Source: Acidobacteriota bacterium (lineage in GTDB: Bacteria > Acidobacteriota > Blastocatellia > Pyrinomonadales > Pyrinomonadaceae). From it: a stretch of 14,936 nucleotides of DNA. The stretch spans positions 1 through 14,936 of the forward strand of contig JABFSB010000144.1 of the NCBI GenBank assembly GCA_013140875.1, given 5' to 3'. The position numbers and the translations under genes are program-made. Each line of letters begins with the position of its first letter. Within the stretch, counting starts at the first letter, position 1. Below are positions 6,171-13,813 of this stretch, in pieces. The notes under the pieces are model-generated. The model made no database searches. It saw only the letters and a list, made by a program, of their open reading frames with translations, and had not been told where the DNA came from.

Positions 6171-7673
6171 ATGAGCCGATACCTTCCCGCAGTTTTCATT
6201 TTTCTGATCTGCTCTTTTTCTACTCACGCACAAACTGTCCGCGTCACGATTCTTCACCTAAACGACACCTATCAGTTCACTCCGGCTGACGGCGGTAAGC
6301 GCGGCGGATTAGCGCGTGTGCTGACAATAAAAAAGAACGCCCTCAAGGAAAACCCGAACACGATCATGACCCTCGGCGGCGATACGGTTTCGCCATCGGT
6401 GGAGACGCGAACATATAAAGGCGCCCAGATGATCGACGCGTGGAACGCGGTCGGGCTGGATTATTCGGTATTCGGCAATCACGAATTCGACCTGAAAACG
6501 CCCGATCTGCTGGCCCGGATGAAGGAATCGAAGTTCACCTGGCTCGGTGCAAATGTCGTCGATACAAAGACGGGCAAAATATTTGCCGATACGCCGCCTT
6601 ACGTAATTCGCTCGATCGGCGGCGTGAAGGTCGGCTTCGTCGGTTTTCTGCTGCCCGAGACAAAAGAGACTTCGTCAATGGAGGCCAGTCTTAGCGTCAC
6701 CGACTTCTGCGCGACCGCCCGAATGATCGTGCCGAAAATGCGTAAGGCCGGTGCGAACGTGATCATCGGGCTGACGCACCTGTTCATGTATCAGGATAAA
6801 AAGCTCGCTGGCTGTGCCGATTTCGATCTTATCCTCGGCGGTCATGAACACACGCTGCTGCAGTCGTCGGCACACGGAACGCCGATCTTCAAAATGTGGG
6901 CGGACGCACGCGAGGTCGGAAAGTTCGACCTGTACATCGACAAAAAGACGGGCAAACTGACGAGCATGGATTGGGAGATCATTCCCGTGACCGAGGCTAT
7001 TCCGGACGACCCGGAATTTGGGCCCATCGCGGCAAAGTACAAGGAACTGCTGGACAAGCTGGCCGTAAAGGTAGGTGCAACCAGCGTCGAGCTCGATGCA
7101 CTTTCTCAGTCCGTCCGTACAAAGGAGACGAATATAGGCAACTTTATAGCGGACGCCTATCGCAATGCGGCCGATGCGGATGTTGCCTTGGTAAACGGAG
7201 GTTCTATCAGGGCCGATCTGACGTATAGTCCCGGTCCGCTAACGATGCGTGACGTGCTTTCGATGCTGCCATTCAATAACCCGATCGTGAAGGTTGAAGT
7301 AACCGGCAAGCTGCTCGCGGACATTCTCGAACACGGCGTCGCCCGCAGTGCCGAAGACAAGGAACCCGGCCGTTTTCCGCAAGTTTCAGGATTGAGCTTT
7401 AAATTCGACACCCGCAAACTTCCCGGCCAACGCGTCTCCAACATCATGGTCAACGGCCGGCAATTGGACGAAAAGAAAAACTACACCCTCGCGACATCCG
7501 ATTTCCTTGTAACGCGCGGCGGCGACGGCTATACGATGTTCAAGAATGCAAAAGTGCTGATATCTGCCGAAAAGGCGCCAAAGGATTCGGATGTGTTCGA
7601 ACAGGCCATAAGGACTGCTCCGAACGCGACGATCTCACCAAAACTAGAAGGCAGGATCGTAAAGATCGATTGA
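6171..7673 (+). CDS. Secreted 5'-nucleotidase / metallophosphatase (UshA-like)
   Basis: A 500-residue exported two-metal phosphoesterase that removes phosphate from nucleotides outside the cytoplasm. A signal peptide (1 to about 20, ending THAQ) is followed by the metallophosphatase domain: ILHLNDTY (D32), GGDTVSPS, FGNHEFD, IGLTHL and GGHEH carry the metal and catalytic residues in the family order. The C-terminal nucleotide-binding domain has NGGSIRADL, MLPFNNPIV and TRGGDGYTMF. Y34 stands where many relatives have the histidine of a DxH metal motif; an NDTY form is, from memory, a known subfamily. A TTG 33 nt upstream is in frame, but the ATG at 6171 begins the signal peptide. It lies 13 nt after the broken toxin and is convergent with the SGNH gene (17 nt apart). 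Confidence 0.93.
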   Translation: MSRYLPAVFIFLICSFSTHAQTVRVTILHLNDTYQFTPADGGKRGGLARVLTIKKNALKENPNTIMTLGGDTVSPSVETRTYKGAQMIDAWNAVGLDYSVFGNHEFDLKTPDLLARMKESKFTWLGANVVDTKTGKIFADTPPYVIRSIGGVKVGFVGFLLPETKETSSMEASLSVTDFCATARMIVPKMRKAGANVIIGLTHLFMYQDKKLAGCADFDLILGGHEHTLLQSSAHGTPIFKMWADAREVGKFDLYIDKKTGKLTSMDWEIIPVTEAIPDDPEFGPIAAKYKELLDKLAVKVGATSVELDALSQSVRTKETNIGNFIADAYRNAADADVALVNGGSIRADLTYSPGPLTMRDVLSMLPFNNPIVKVEVTGKLLADILEHGVARSAEDKEPGRFPQVSGLSFKFDTRKLPGQRVSNIMVNGRQLDEKKNYTLATSDFLVTRGGDGYTMFKNAKVLISAEKAPKDSDVFEQAIRTAPNATISPKLEGRIVKID

Positions 7674-7690
7674 TCTCTCGCAACAAATTA

Positions 7691-8335
7691 TCATTTTAGA
7701 TAAGGTGCGATAGCTTTTTTCCACACGTCATAACCGCCGCGGTTCATGTGAAGCATGTCGGCAATCCGCGGCTGGCCGTCCGCACCCAGCATCGGCTTGT
7801 AGATATCGATGAAAACAAGATTGAGTTTCCTGGTCGAGTATTTCTTTATCATTTCATTCGCCGCCGCCATCTTCGGCAGCAGTTCCGCTCGCGAAGGGCT
7901 CGGTTTAATAGCGATGAACGCGATCTTTGCTTTCGGCAGTTTCACTCGTACTTTATCGACGAACGCCCCGTAATCCGCAAAGACCTGTTCGGGTGTTTTG
8001 CCGTCGTTAAGATCGTTGTCACCGGCATAGAGCAAGATCATTTTCGGTTGATAAGGAATAATGATCCGGTCGGTAAAATATGTCGAATCCGCGATCTGTG
8101 ATCCGCCAAAGCCACGGTTTATTATCTTTTTATCCGGGAAATCGGCCGCGAGATCGGTCCACATTCTTATCGAAGAGCTGCCGACAAACAGGATCGCATC
8201 CTTTGGCGGCATCTGCCTCGCATCTGCCGCCTCGAACGCCTTCATGTCATTTTCCCACTGCCCGAAATCTCGCGTCTGAGCGTAATGAACCGACGAAAAT
8301 ACCAGGAGCAGCGAGATCAAAAATATCTTTTTCAT
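7691..8335 (-). CDS. Secreted SGNH/GDSL-family hydrolase
   Basis: A 214-residue exported esterase or acetyl-hydrolase of the SGNH fold. A signal peptide covers residues 1 to about 19. All four consensus blocks are visible: block I FVGSSSIRMW (nucleophile S54, with GSSS in place of GDSL), block II NRGFGGS (oxyanion glycine), block III YAGDNDL (oxyanion asparagine), and block V DMLHMN (catalytic Asp and His near the C-terminus). The GSSSIRMW form is shared with platelet-activating-factor-acetylhydrolase-like and sugar-ester hydrolases; the substrate here is unknown. The start at MKKIF is chosen because it begins the signal peptide; an ATG 30 nt upstream would add ten residues. It follows hemW on the same strand by 36 nt and is probably its operon partner. 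Confidence 0.92.
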   Translation of the reverse strand: MKKIFLISLLLVFSSVHYAQTRDFGQWENDMKAFEAADARQMPPKDAILFVGSSSIRMWTDLAADFPDKKIINRGFGGSQIADSTYFTDRIIIPYQPKMILLYAGDNDLNDGKTPEQVFADYGAFVDKVRVKLPKAKIAFIAIKPSPSRAELLPKMAAANEMIKKYSTRKLNLVFIDIYKPMLGADGQPRIADMLHMNRGGYDVWKKAIAPYLK

Positions 8336-8371
8336 AACTTCGTTATCGCCGAAAATTTGTCTCATCGCAAA

Positions 8372-9490
8372 TCAAACGAACGCCTCGAATACCTCGTTGG
8401 AAAACAACATACCTTTTCGCGTCAGCCGCAACCGGTCACCGAATATTTCAATGAGGTTTTTTTCGGCCAGGTCTCGCAATTCAAGGTCGTACTTCTGCTC
8501 AATGTCCGCACCGTATCGCCGACGATATTCAACCAAATCGATTCCCTTATTCAAACGCAATCCGAGGAAAATAAACTCGGACGCCGAGTCGACCTGCTCA
8601 CGCATCACTTCGGCCGTAGAAGATTCCTCGATCCGTCTTACATAAGCGGCTGTGTCTCTCTCATTCGCATATCTCTCGAATCCGTCGAACGAATGCGCGG
8701 AAACCCCGAATCCGTAAACCGGATCGAGCCGCCAGTATTTAGTATTGTGCCGCGATTCATATCCGGGTTTTGCAAAGTTCGAGATTTCGTATTGCTCAAA
8801 TCCATTAGCGCTTGTTTTATCAAGCATCACCTCGTACATCCCCGCCGCCGTATCTTCATCAGGCATCGGCCGCCTGCCTGAACGTAACTGTTCCGCAAGC
8901 GGCGTTCCCTGATGTATCTCAAGCAAATACAATGAGATGTGCTCAGGCTGCATCGCCATTGCCTCGTTCAGATTACGTTCCCAATCGTCCAAGGATTGCC
9001 CCGGCAAGCCGGCGATAAGGTCGAAACTGAGATTTTCAAAACCTGCGTTCCGCAATAGCCTGAACGTATCGCGAGCGTCGTTGGCATCATGTCCGCGTGC
9101 AAGCAATTTCAGATCACGATCGTTAAATGTTTGAACGCCGAAACTCGCCCGGTTTACGCCAAGCGAACGGTAACCGGAAAGAGTTTCCGCCGAAACCGTC
9201 GCCGGATTCATTTCCATCGTAATCTCGGTATCGTCAGCAAGATCGAAACAGCCGCTGACAACCTTCAGTATCTGCTCAACCTGATTCGGACTCAAAAGCG
9301 ATGGAGTACCGCCGCCGAAGTAGACCGTATCGGCTGAGACAGGCTCTACGGTTGAACTGGAAATTTCGCGGCAAATGGCATTCACATATCTTTCGACCGC
9401 ATCGGATTCACGATAAACGTCGGTAGCAAAGTCGCAGTAGGAGCAACGTGATTTGCAGAATGGAATGTGTAAATAAACTCCGCCGGCCAT
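8372..9490 (-). CDS. hemW: Radical SAM heme chaperone HemW
   Basis: A 372-residue radical-SAM protein that in studied bacteria binds heme and delivers it to respiratory enzymes; it is often misnamed coproporphyrinogen III oxidase. The cluster motif is PFCKSRCSYCDF (C12, C16, C19), a CX3CX2C motif as in HemW. The GGGTPSLL SAM-binding block, the EMNPATV, GVNRASFGVQTF and DLIAGLPGQ segments, and the YEISNFAKPGYESRHNTKYW block follow in family order. A winged-helix-like C-terminal domain ends the protein, and length is normal. The start has no clear Shine-Dalgarno. Only 18 nt before it lies a long palindrome (9509-9598) that separates it from purL upstream, so transcripts from purL must pass that structure. 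Confidence 0.94.
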   Translation of the reverse strand: MAGGVYLHIPFCKSRCSYCDFATDVYRESDAVERYVNAICREISSSTVEPVSADTVYFGGGTPSLLSPNQVEQILKVVSGCFDLADDTEITMEMNPATVSAETLSGYRSLGVNRASFGVQTFNDRDLKLLARGHDANDARDTFRLLRNAGFENLSFDLIAGLPGQSLDDWERNLNEAMAMQPEHISLYLLEIHQGTPLAEQLRSGRRPMPDEDTAAGMYEVMLDKTSANGFEQYEISNFAKPGYESRHNTKYWRLDPVYGFGVSAHSFDGFERYANERDTAAYVRRIEESSTAEVMREQVDSASEFIFLGLRLNKGIDLVEYRRRYGADIEQKYDLELRDLAEKNLIEIFGDRLRLTRKGMLFSNEVFEAFV

Positions 9491-9508
9491 TAGCTGAAGT
9501 GTATATTC

Positions 9509-9598
9509 CGGAATAACGTATAGCGAAAAACGAATAACGAATAGTTCCGGATGTGATCTGGGCTATTCGTTATTCGCTATTCGTTTTTCGTTATTCCG
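9509..9598. repeat. Inverted array of 7-mers (5+5) between purL and hemW
   Basis: Right half 9563-9597 is five tandem 7-mers of the form YTATTCG (CTATTCG, TTATTCG, CTATTCG, TTTTTCG, TTATTCC). Left half 9510-9544 is five 7-mers in the opposite sense (CGAATAR type). The two 36-nt arms match at 31 positions across an 18-nt spacer (9545-9562). It fills nearly all of the 114-nt gap between the purL stop and the hemW start. An RNA copy would form a long AU-rich hairpin. No U-run makes it a classical terminator. Confidence 0.85.
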
Positions 9599-9604
9599 AA
9601 AGGA

Positions 9605-11956
9605 TCAAGCGAGTTGTTTTTCAAGCGCGGTTTCCCAAAGAGCCTCAAGCTCGGCGACCGGCGACGACAGGGCAATATCTCCGTCAACCGCTATATTCAT
9701 TGAATCATCGGTTACTTTGCCGATCACGGCGAAAGGACAATCGCCGACCGTTTCCCGCACCGCAGCAAACTTGTCGGGCGAGAAACTAATTACGACTCGC
9801 GAGGGCGATTCGCCGAATAGCAAGGCCTCCGGACTTAAGCCATCCACTTTCAGTTCTATCGCCGCGCCGATCGCCTCGCGGCCGAGAGAGGAAAAGCAGG
9901 ATTCAGCAATGGCGACTGCGAGCCCGCCGTCGGAGCAGTCGTGGGCGGAATTGAGCAGCATTTCGTCAGCGAGTTTCAGCAAAGTGTCCTGAACCTTCTT
10001 TTCAAGCGCGAGGTCGAGGAACGGCACGCGGCCGTTTTCGATCAGTTTCTCGGTAGAATGTCCGAGAATCGTCTGAGCGTACTCGCTGACGGAAAGGTCA
10101 TCGTTCGTGGTGCCGAGAAGCGCGATAATGTCGCGTTCAGTTTTGAACGTATGCGTAAGGATCTTTCGCGTATCTTCGATTAGCCCGACCATGCCGATCG
10201 TCGGCGTCGGCAAAATACCGCGGCCGTCGGTTTCGTTGTAGAACGAAACATTGCCGGATACGACCGGCGTTTCAAACACCTTACATGCTTCGGCCATGCC
10301 GTCGATTACATCAGAGAATGAACGCATCACTTCAGGCCGTTCTGGTGAGGCGAAGTTAAGGCAGTTAGTAACGGCGATCGGTTTTGCACCAACGCAAGCA
10401 ACGTTGCGTGCCGCTTCCGCGACGGCAAGTTTGGCACCTTCCTTTGCATTCACCGCGACGTACCGGCCCGGGCCGTCCAGACACATGGCTATCGCCCGTC
10501 GCGTCTCCTTTACCCGAATTACTGCCGCATCGGAACCGGGCAAAACGGCTGTGTTAGTTCGGACCATCGAATCGTATTGTTCATAGACCCAGTGTTTTGA
10601 ACAAATGTTGGGCGACGCAAGAAGTTTTTTTAACACGTCGGTGGCAGAACCGCCTGCGTAAGCAGGTGGCAGAGCGTCGGGTGACACGAACTTCGACTTA
10701 TCCTCGGGCGCCGCGCTACCAGCTGACGCAGGCGGTTCTGCCTTCATCGGTCGCTCGTACTTTGGAGCTTCATCGGTCAATGCCTGAACGGGCAGGTCGG
10801 CTTCGAGGCGTCCGTTGTGCATTATGCGGAGCCGGTCGCCTTCGACCACCTTACCGATGACGACCGCGTCGAGGTCCCATTTATTGAAGATCTCGACCAG
10901 TTCGCGTTCACGTCCCTTTCGCGCGACGATCAGCATTCGCTCCTGCGATTCGGACAGGAGCATCTCATACGCCGTCATGCCGGTTTCACGCTGGGGAACA
11001 AGCGTCAGATCGAGCTCCAAACCGGTTCCGGCTCTCGCAGCCATCTCGACGGACGATGAGGTCAACCCGGCCGCTCCCATGTCCTGGATGCCGGCGATGG
11101 CTCCGGATCGCATCGCTTCGAGACAGGCTTCCAGCAGGAGTTTTTCCAGAAATGGATCACCGACCTGCACCGTCGGACGCTTTTCCAGAGCCGCGTCGTC
11201 GAATTCGGCCGAGGCCATCGTCGCTCCATGAATGCCGTCGCGGCCCGTTTTTGCACCGGCGTAAAGCACGGGATTGCCGATGCCTTCAGCTTTGCCGAAA
11301 AATATCTGGTCCTTCTTGACGATCCCGAGAGCGAACGCATTCACCAGTGGATTCAGGCTGTAAGCTTCGTCAAAAACGACCTCTCCGCCGATCGTCGGCA
11401 CGCCAAAGCAATTGCCGTAATGACCGATTCCCTCGACGCAGCCTTTCAGTATAGACTTGTTGCGGTTGTGTGTGAGGGATGAGGGATGGGGGATGGGGGA
11501 TGAATCCGAACCCGTATTTTCATCCCTCATCCCTTTGCCCTCATCCCTCGATAGCGGCCCGAACCGTAAACTGTTCATCGCTGCAACCGGCCGAGCACCC
11601 ATTGTGAATACATCACGAAGTATCCCGCCAACGCCGGTCGCCGCACCCTGAAACGGTTCGATAAAGCTCGGGTGATTGTGAGATTCGACCTTGAAGGCGA
11701 CGCACCAATCGTCACCGATATCGATCACGCCTGCGTTCTCACCCGGCGGCACTATCACGCGCGGCCCGGTCGTCGGCAGCCGCTTAAGATGAACCCGCGA
11801 AGACTTATAAGAGCAGTGCTCCGACCACATCACGCTGAAAACACCAAGCTCGGTAATATTCGGCTCGCGGCCCATGATCTGCTGTATTTTTTCGTATTCT
11901 TCGGCAGTCAGATTATGCTGCGCAATGGTTTCCGGCGTGATAACTGTTTCGTTCAT
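9605..11956 (-). CDS. purL: FGAM synthase, small-type PurL, with two in-frame repeat insertions
   Basis: ATP-dependent synthetase of purine biosynthesis that converts FGAR to FGAM, using ammonia from PurQ, with PurS completing the complex; neither gene is in the window. At 783 residues it is longer than the usual 720-750 of the small type. Conserved blocks: WSEHCSYKSSR with the nearby catalytic His, SHNHPSFIEPFQGAATGVGG, GNCFGVPTIGGEV, GRDGIHGATMAS, DMGAAGLTSSS, SPNICSKHWVYEQYD and HDCSDGGLAVA. Two foreign-looking stretches are translated: residues about 136-161 (RDEGKGMRDE, then PIPHPSSL), directly after LRFGPL, and about 405-438 (EPPASAGS, then LPPAYAGGSA), in the linker between the two halves. 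Both coincide exactly with palindromic DNA repeats. The remaining active-site blocks are intact, so the enzyme is probably functional. Confidence 0.96.
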   Translation of the reverse strand: MNETVITPETIAQHNLTAEEYEKIQQIMGREPNITELGVFSVMWSEHCSYKSSRVHLKRLPTTGPRVIVPPGENAGVIDIGDDWCVAFKVESHNHPSFIEPFQGAATGVGGILRDVFTMGARPVAAMNSLRFGPLSRDEGKGMRDENTGSDSSPIPHPSSLTHNRNKSILKGCVEGIGHYGNCFGVPTIGGEVVFDEAYSLNPLVNAFALGIVKKDQIFFGKAEGIGNPVLYAGAKTGRDGIHGATMASAEFDDAALEKRPTVQVGDPFLEKLLLEACLEAMRSGAIAGIQDMGAAGLTSSSVEMAARAGTGLELDLTLVPQRETGMTAYEMLLSESQERMLIVARKGRERELVEIFNKWDLDAVVIGKVVEGDRLRIMHNGRLEADLPVQALTDEAPKYERPMKAEPPASAGSAAPEDKSKFVSPDALPPAYAGGSATDVLKKLLASPNICSKHWVYEQYDSMVRTNTAVLPGSDAAVIRVKETRRAIAMCLDGPGRYVAVNAKEGAKLAVAEAARNVACVGAKPIAVTNCLNFASPERPEVMRSFSDVIDGMAEACKVFETPVVSGNVSFYNETDGRGILPTPTIGMVGLIEDTRKILTHTFKTERDIIALLGTTNDDLSVSEYAQTILGHSTEKLIENGRVPFLDLALEKKVQDTLLKLADEMLLNSAHDCSDGGLAVAIAESCFSSLGREAIGAAIELKVDGLSPEALLFGESPSRVVISFSPDKFAAVRETVGDCPFAVIGKVTDDSMNIAVDGDIALSSPVAELEALWETALEKQLA
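10643..10742. repeat. REPIN-like paired hairpins inside purL
   Basis: Arms 10643-10659 and 10726-10742 are perfect 17-bp inverted repeats; with the inner parts the arms extend to 28 nt (10643-10670 and 10715-10742) at 25 matches. Each arm is itself a small hairpin (CCTGC-GTAA-GCAGG at 10653-10666; a weaker one on the right). Two short hairpin units in opposite orientation around a 44-nt core is the layout of REP doublets (REPINs). It is read through by purL in frame and encodes EPPASAGS and LPPAYAGGSA. Confidence 0.8.
11474..11549. repeat. Inverted array of 7-mers (4+4) inside purL
   Basis: Left half 11476-11503 is four tandem 7-mers (GGGATGA, GGGATGG, GGGATGG, GGGATGA). Right half 11521-11548 is four 7-mers in the opposite sense (CATCCCT, CATCCCT, TTGCCCT, CATCCCT). 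The spacer is 17 nt. Arms match at 26 of 31 positions. The element is translated within purL at residues about 136-161 and is absent from the usual PurL sequence at this point. It has the same design as the element at 9509-9598 with a different 7-mer. Confidence 0.85.
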
Positions 11957-12077
11957 CTTCTCTTAACTTTCCGAGCTAAAAACAAAACAGTTATTCTATC
12001 TTTTTGAAATTGCGATGTCGATTCTCAAAAATGTCATTTGTGCGATAATGGAATCCAAAAGCTGGAGGTTTCGGTTT

Positions 12078-12305
12078 ATGAAGAACCTGTCCATAGAAAA
12101 TGTAATCGAGCGAGACCCTGAAAAAGTAAGCGGGCAATGGGTGTTCCGAGGCACACGCGTTCCGCTCGCGGCCTTATTCGAAAATTTGAAGGACGGAGCC
12201 TCGATAGATCAATTTCTTGAGTGGTTTCCGGGCGTTAAGAGAGAGCAGGTTTTGGCCATTTTGGATCACGAGATGGCCTCACTAAATCAGCTAACGGTTG
12301 CATGA
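12078..12305 (+). CDS. DUF433 antitoxin, partner of DUF5615
   Basis: A 75-residue DUF433 protein with the family signature fully present: residues about 24-60 read VFRGTRVPLAALFENLKDG, then FPGVKREQVLAILD, a short beta turn followed by a helix-turn-helix-like core. It probably binds the downstream DUF5615 toxin and may repress its own promoter, by analogy to other type II systems. The start is set by GGAGG at 12064-12068, 9 nt upstream; the open frame extends 21 codons further but without a ribosome-binding site. A GATAAT at 12044-12049 is a candidate -10 without a convincing -35. The stop overlaps the start of the next gene by 4 nt (ATGA), so the two are translationally coupled. Compared with the homologue at 5495-5806 it is shorter and closer to the family consensus. 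Confidence 0.92.
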   Translation: MKNLSIENVIERDPEKVSGQWVFRGTRVPLAALFENLKDGASIDQFLEWFPGVKREQVLAILDHEMASLNQLTVA

Positions 12306-12622
12306 AAATCTTATTCGATCAGGGAACGCCCGTTCCACTGCGGCCAATGCTATTGGAACATTCGATAGAAACCGCGTTTGAACGTGGATGGCAAACTCTC
12401 AAGAACGGAGATTTACTATCGGCGGCGGAACTAGAAAACTTTGAAGTGCTTGTCACAACCGATCAGAATCTTCGTTACCAACAAAATCTTCAGGGCCGAA
12501 GAATTGCCGTAGTTGTATTGCTATCGACATCTTGGCCCCGAATCCGCAAACAAATTGAAACGATTCGCAACGTGATCGGTCAAGCACGTTCCGGTTCATA
12601 CCACGAGATTCCAATTTCTTGA
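12302..12622 (+). CDS. DUF5615 PIN-like putative toxin
   Basis: A 106-residue DUF5615 (Mut7-C/PIN-like) protein, proposed RNase toxin of a type II toxin-antitoxin pair. Residues that fit the acidic metal site are D6 in LFDQGTPVPL and the aspartate of TTDQNLRYQQNL; the middle helix ERGWQTLKNGDLL is also typical. Full length, no frameshift. It overlaps the DUF433 gene by 4 nt and ends 2 nt before the convergent DinB gene, so no room is left for a private terminator. RNase activity and toxicity of this family are inferred, not seen. It is the intact counterpart of the broken copy at 5807-6157, though the two belong to different sub-branches (FDQGTP type here, TDVHIP type there). Confidence 0.9.
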   Translation: MKILFDQGTPVPLRPMLLEHSIETAFERGWQTLKNGDLLSAAELENFEVLVTTDQNLRYQQNLQGRRIAVVVLLSTSWPRIRKQIETIRNVIGQARSGSYHEIPIS

Positions 12623-12624
12623 TG

Positions 12625-13125
12625 CTAGGCCATCGCCGGTGCGCCCATCGCGGCCCATTCTTCTTTTGCGGGACCGTAGACGCCGGGAACAAGCAGACCA
12701 GCCTGACGCATTAGAACGGTCATTTGTCCGCGGTGGTGGGTTTGGTGGGCTATCAGGCAAAAGAGAGTGAATCCGCGTGTCCAGGTTTCGCCGTACATAT
12801 TGTCTTCCTGGAGCAGCGTTTCGTCTGTCCAGTTCGCGTTAATCTCGGAGGTAACTGATTTTGCCGCTTTCTCGTAGGCAGCAGCGATCTCGGCCGCGTT
12901 TGTCGGACACTCCTTATCAAAATCCGGCGCATCGATCTTTAATCCAACCAGCCCAAGCATTTCGCCAAGAGTCTGAGTGAGGTGCCAGCCCAAAAAGCCA
13001 AGACCGCGGCCCTCGGCCGTTACTTTCTGATCGAGCGACGCATCGGTTAGCGTTTTTAGAACTTTGCCGGTCATTTCGGCTTCGTAGCTCCATAACTTCT
13101 GAAAATCTTCGATCTTTCGCAGCAT
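12625..13125 (-). CDS. DinB-family metal-binding protein
   Basis: A 166-residue four-helix-bundle protein of the DinB/YfiT superfamily. The three metal-binding histidines are visible: H48 in GFLGWHLTQT, and H127 and H131 in LIAHQTHHRGQM. Members include thiol-dependent S-transferases and many proteins of unknown activity; the substrate thiol or the reaction cannot be told from sequence. No signal peptide, so cytosolic. The start is well supported by AAGGAG upstream of the ATG. It is convergent with the toxin-antitoxin pair (2 nt between stops) and is followed at its back by the redox operon on the same strand after 67 nt; a functional link to either is not evident. Confidence 0.88.
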   Translation of the reverse strand: MLRKIEDFQKLWSYEAEMTGKVLKTLTDASLDQKVTAEGRGLGFLGWHLTQTLGEMLGLVGLKIDAPDFDKECPTNAAEIAAAYEKAAKSVTSEINANWTDETLLQEDNMYGETWTRGFTLFCLIAHQTHHRGQMTVLMRQAGLLVPGVYGPAKEEWAAMGAPAMA

Positions 13126-13192
13126 AAAAATCTCCTTGTACGCAGATGGATTATTGTTGCACGGGTGAAACTATCCGATTTTGATGCCGGTG

Positions 13193-13804
13193 TCAAGGGT
13201 GGAGGGATAGATCGCCGACAGGTTGAGCCGGAGCATTGTCGAAGGACTTGTTAATCTCGGCCCGTAATTTTTCAAGAACAACCTTTCCCTGCCGAAAATA
13301 GGTAAGCTTTCCGTCGGCGCCGTAAAGCACCGTGAATGGCATTCCGCCCTGCCAATCTTTTGAGATCGCGGTGATGACGGCACTCTCGTCCGCTGTCTTT
13401 AACAGATAAGCCGGCATCTCGGCCTTCATCGAAGCCAGGAATTTGGGCACCGTCGTCGCGATTTCTTCGGGATCATCCAATGAGACAGTGATGAAGTCGA
13501 TCTTTCCTTCGAATTCGTTGTCGAGCTTTACCAGATCGGGAAACTCCTCGCGGCACGGATCGCACCATGTCGCCCAGAAATTTACGAGCAAGGGCTTGCC
13601 ATTCGGTTCGAGTATTTTTCTGATGGAAACCTCGTCGACAAGCGTCACTTTGATCGGCGGCGCAGCTTTTTTTACCGCGACGGGTTTTGCGGTACGCACG
13701 GTTGGTCGGCTCTTCGTCTGGCCGGACGTGTCGAAAGATAGAAAAAGGACGAAAAGCCAACCCGTAGCGGCGGCTTTCGTCCCGTTCGAAATACAACGCT
13801 TCAT
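13193..13804 (-). CDS. TlpA-like thioredoxin-fold protein, exported
   Basis: A 203-residue thiol-disulfide oxidoreductase of the TlpA/ResA group acting outside the cytoplasm. The N-terminus has a hydrophobic segment at about 14-24 (signal peptide or anchor), then a basic Pro/Lys-rich linker to about 50. The thioredoxin domain carries VNFWATWCDPCREEFP, with active-site C81 and C84, and the cis-proline loop GGMPFTVL. Such proteins reduce apocytochrome c or other envelope thiols in known cases; the partner here is unknown. It starts 9 nt after the stop of the redoxin gene upstream and has no visible promoter of its own, so the two are almost certainly one operon. C4 near the N-terminus is not at a convincing lipobox. 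Confidence 0.92.
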   Translation of the reverse strand: MKRCISNGTKAAATGWLFVLFLSFDTSGQTKSRPTVRTAKPVAVKKAAPPIKVTLVDEVSIRKILEPNGKPLLVNFWATWCDPCREEFPDLVKLDNEFEGKIDFITVSLDDPEEIATTVPKFLASMKAEMPAYLLKTADESAVITAISKDWQGGMPFTVLYGADGKLTYFRQGKVVLEKLRAEINKSFDNAPAQPVGDLSLHP

Positions 13805-13813
13805 TTGGTTTAT

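Noticed and set aside
8285..8881. Plus-strand ORF of 198 codons opposite the SGNH gene start and hemW.
   Set aside because: Shadow frame crossing two real minus-strand genes; no motif or ribosome-binding site.
9510..9597. Periodic repeats at 9509-9598 and 11474-11549 considered as CRISPR arrays.
   Set aside because: Units are 7 nt and directly tandem with no spacers, and there are no cas genes.
10815..11231. Plus-strand Ser/Arg-rich ORF of 138 codons inside purL.
   Set aside because: Composition is what the reverse of a GC-rich coding frame gives; PurL motifs on the minus strand are unambiguous.
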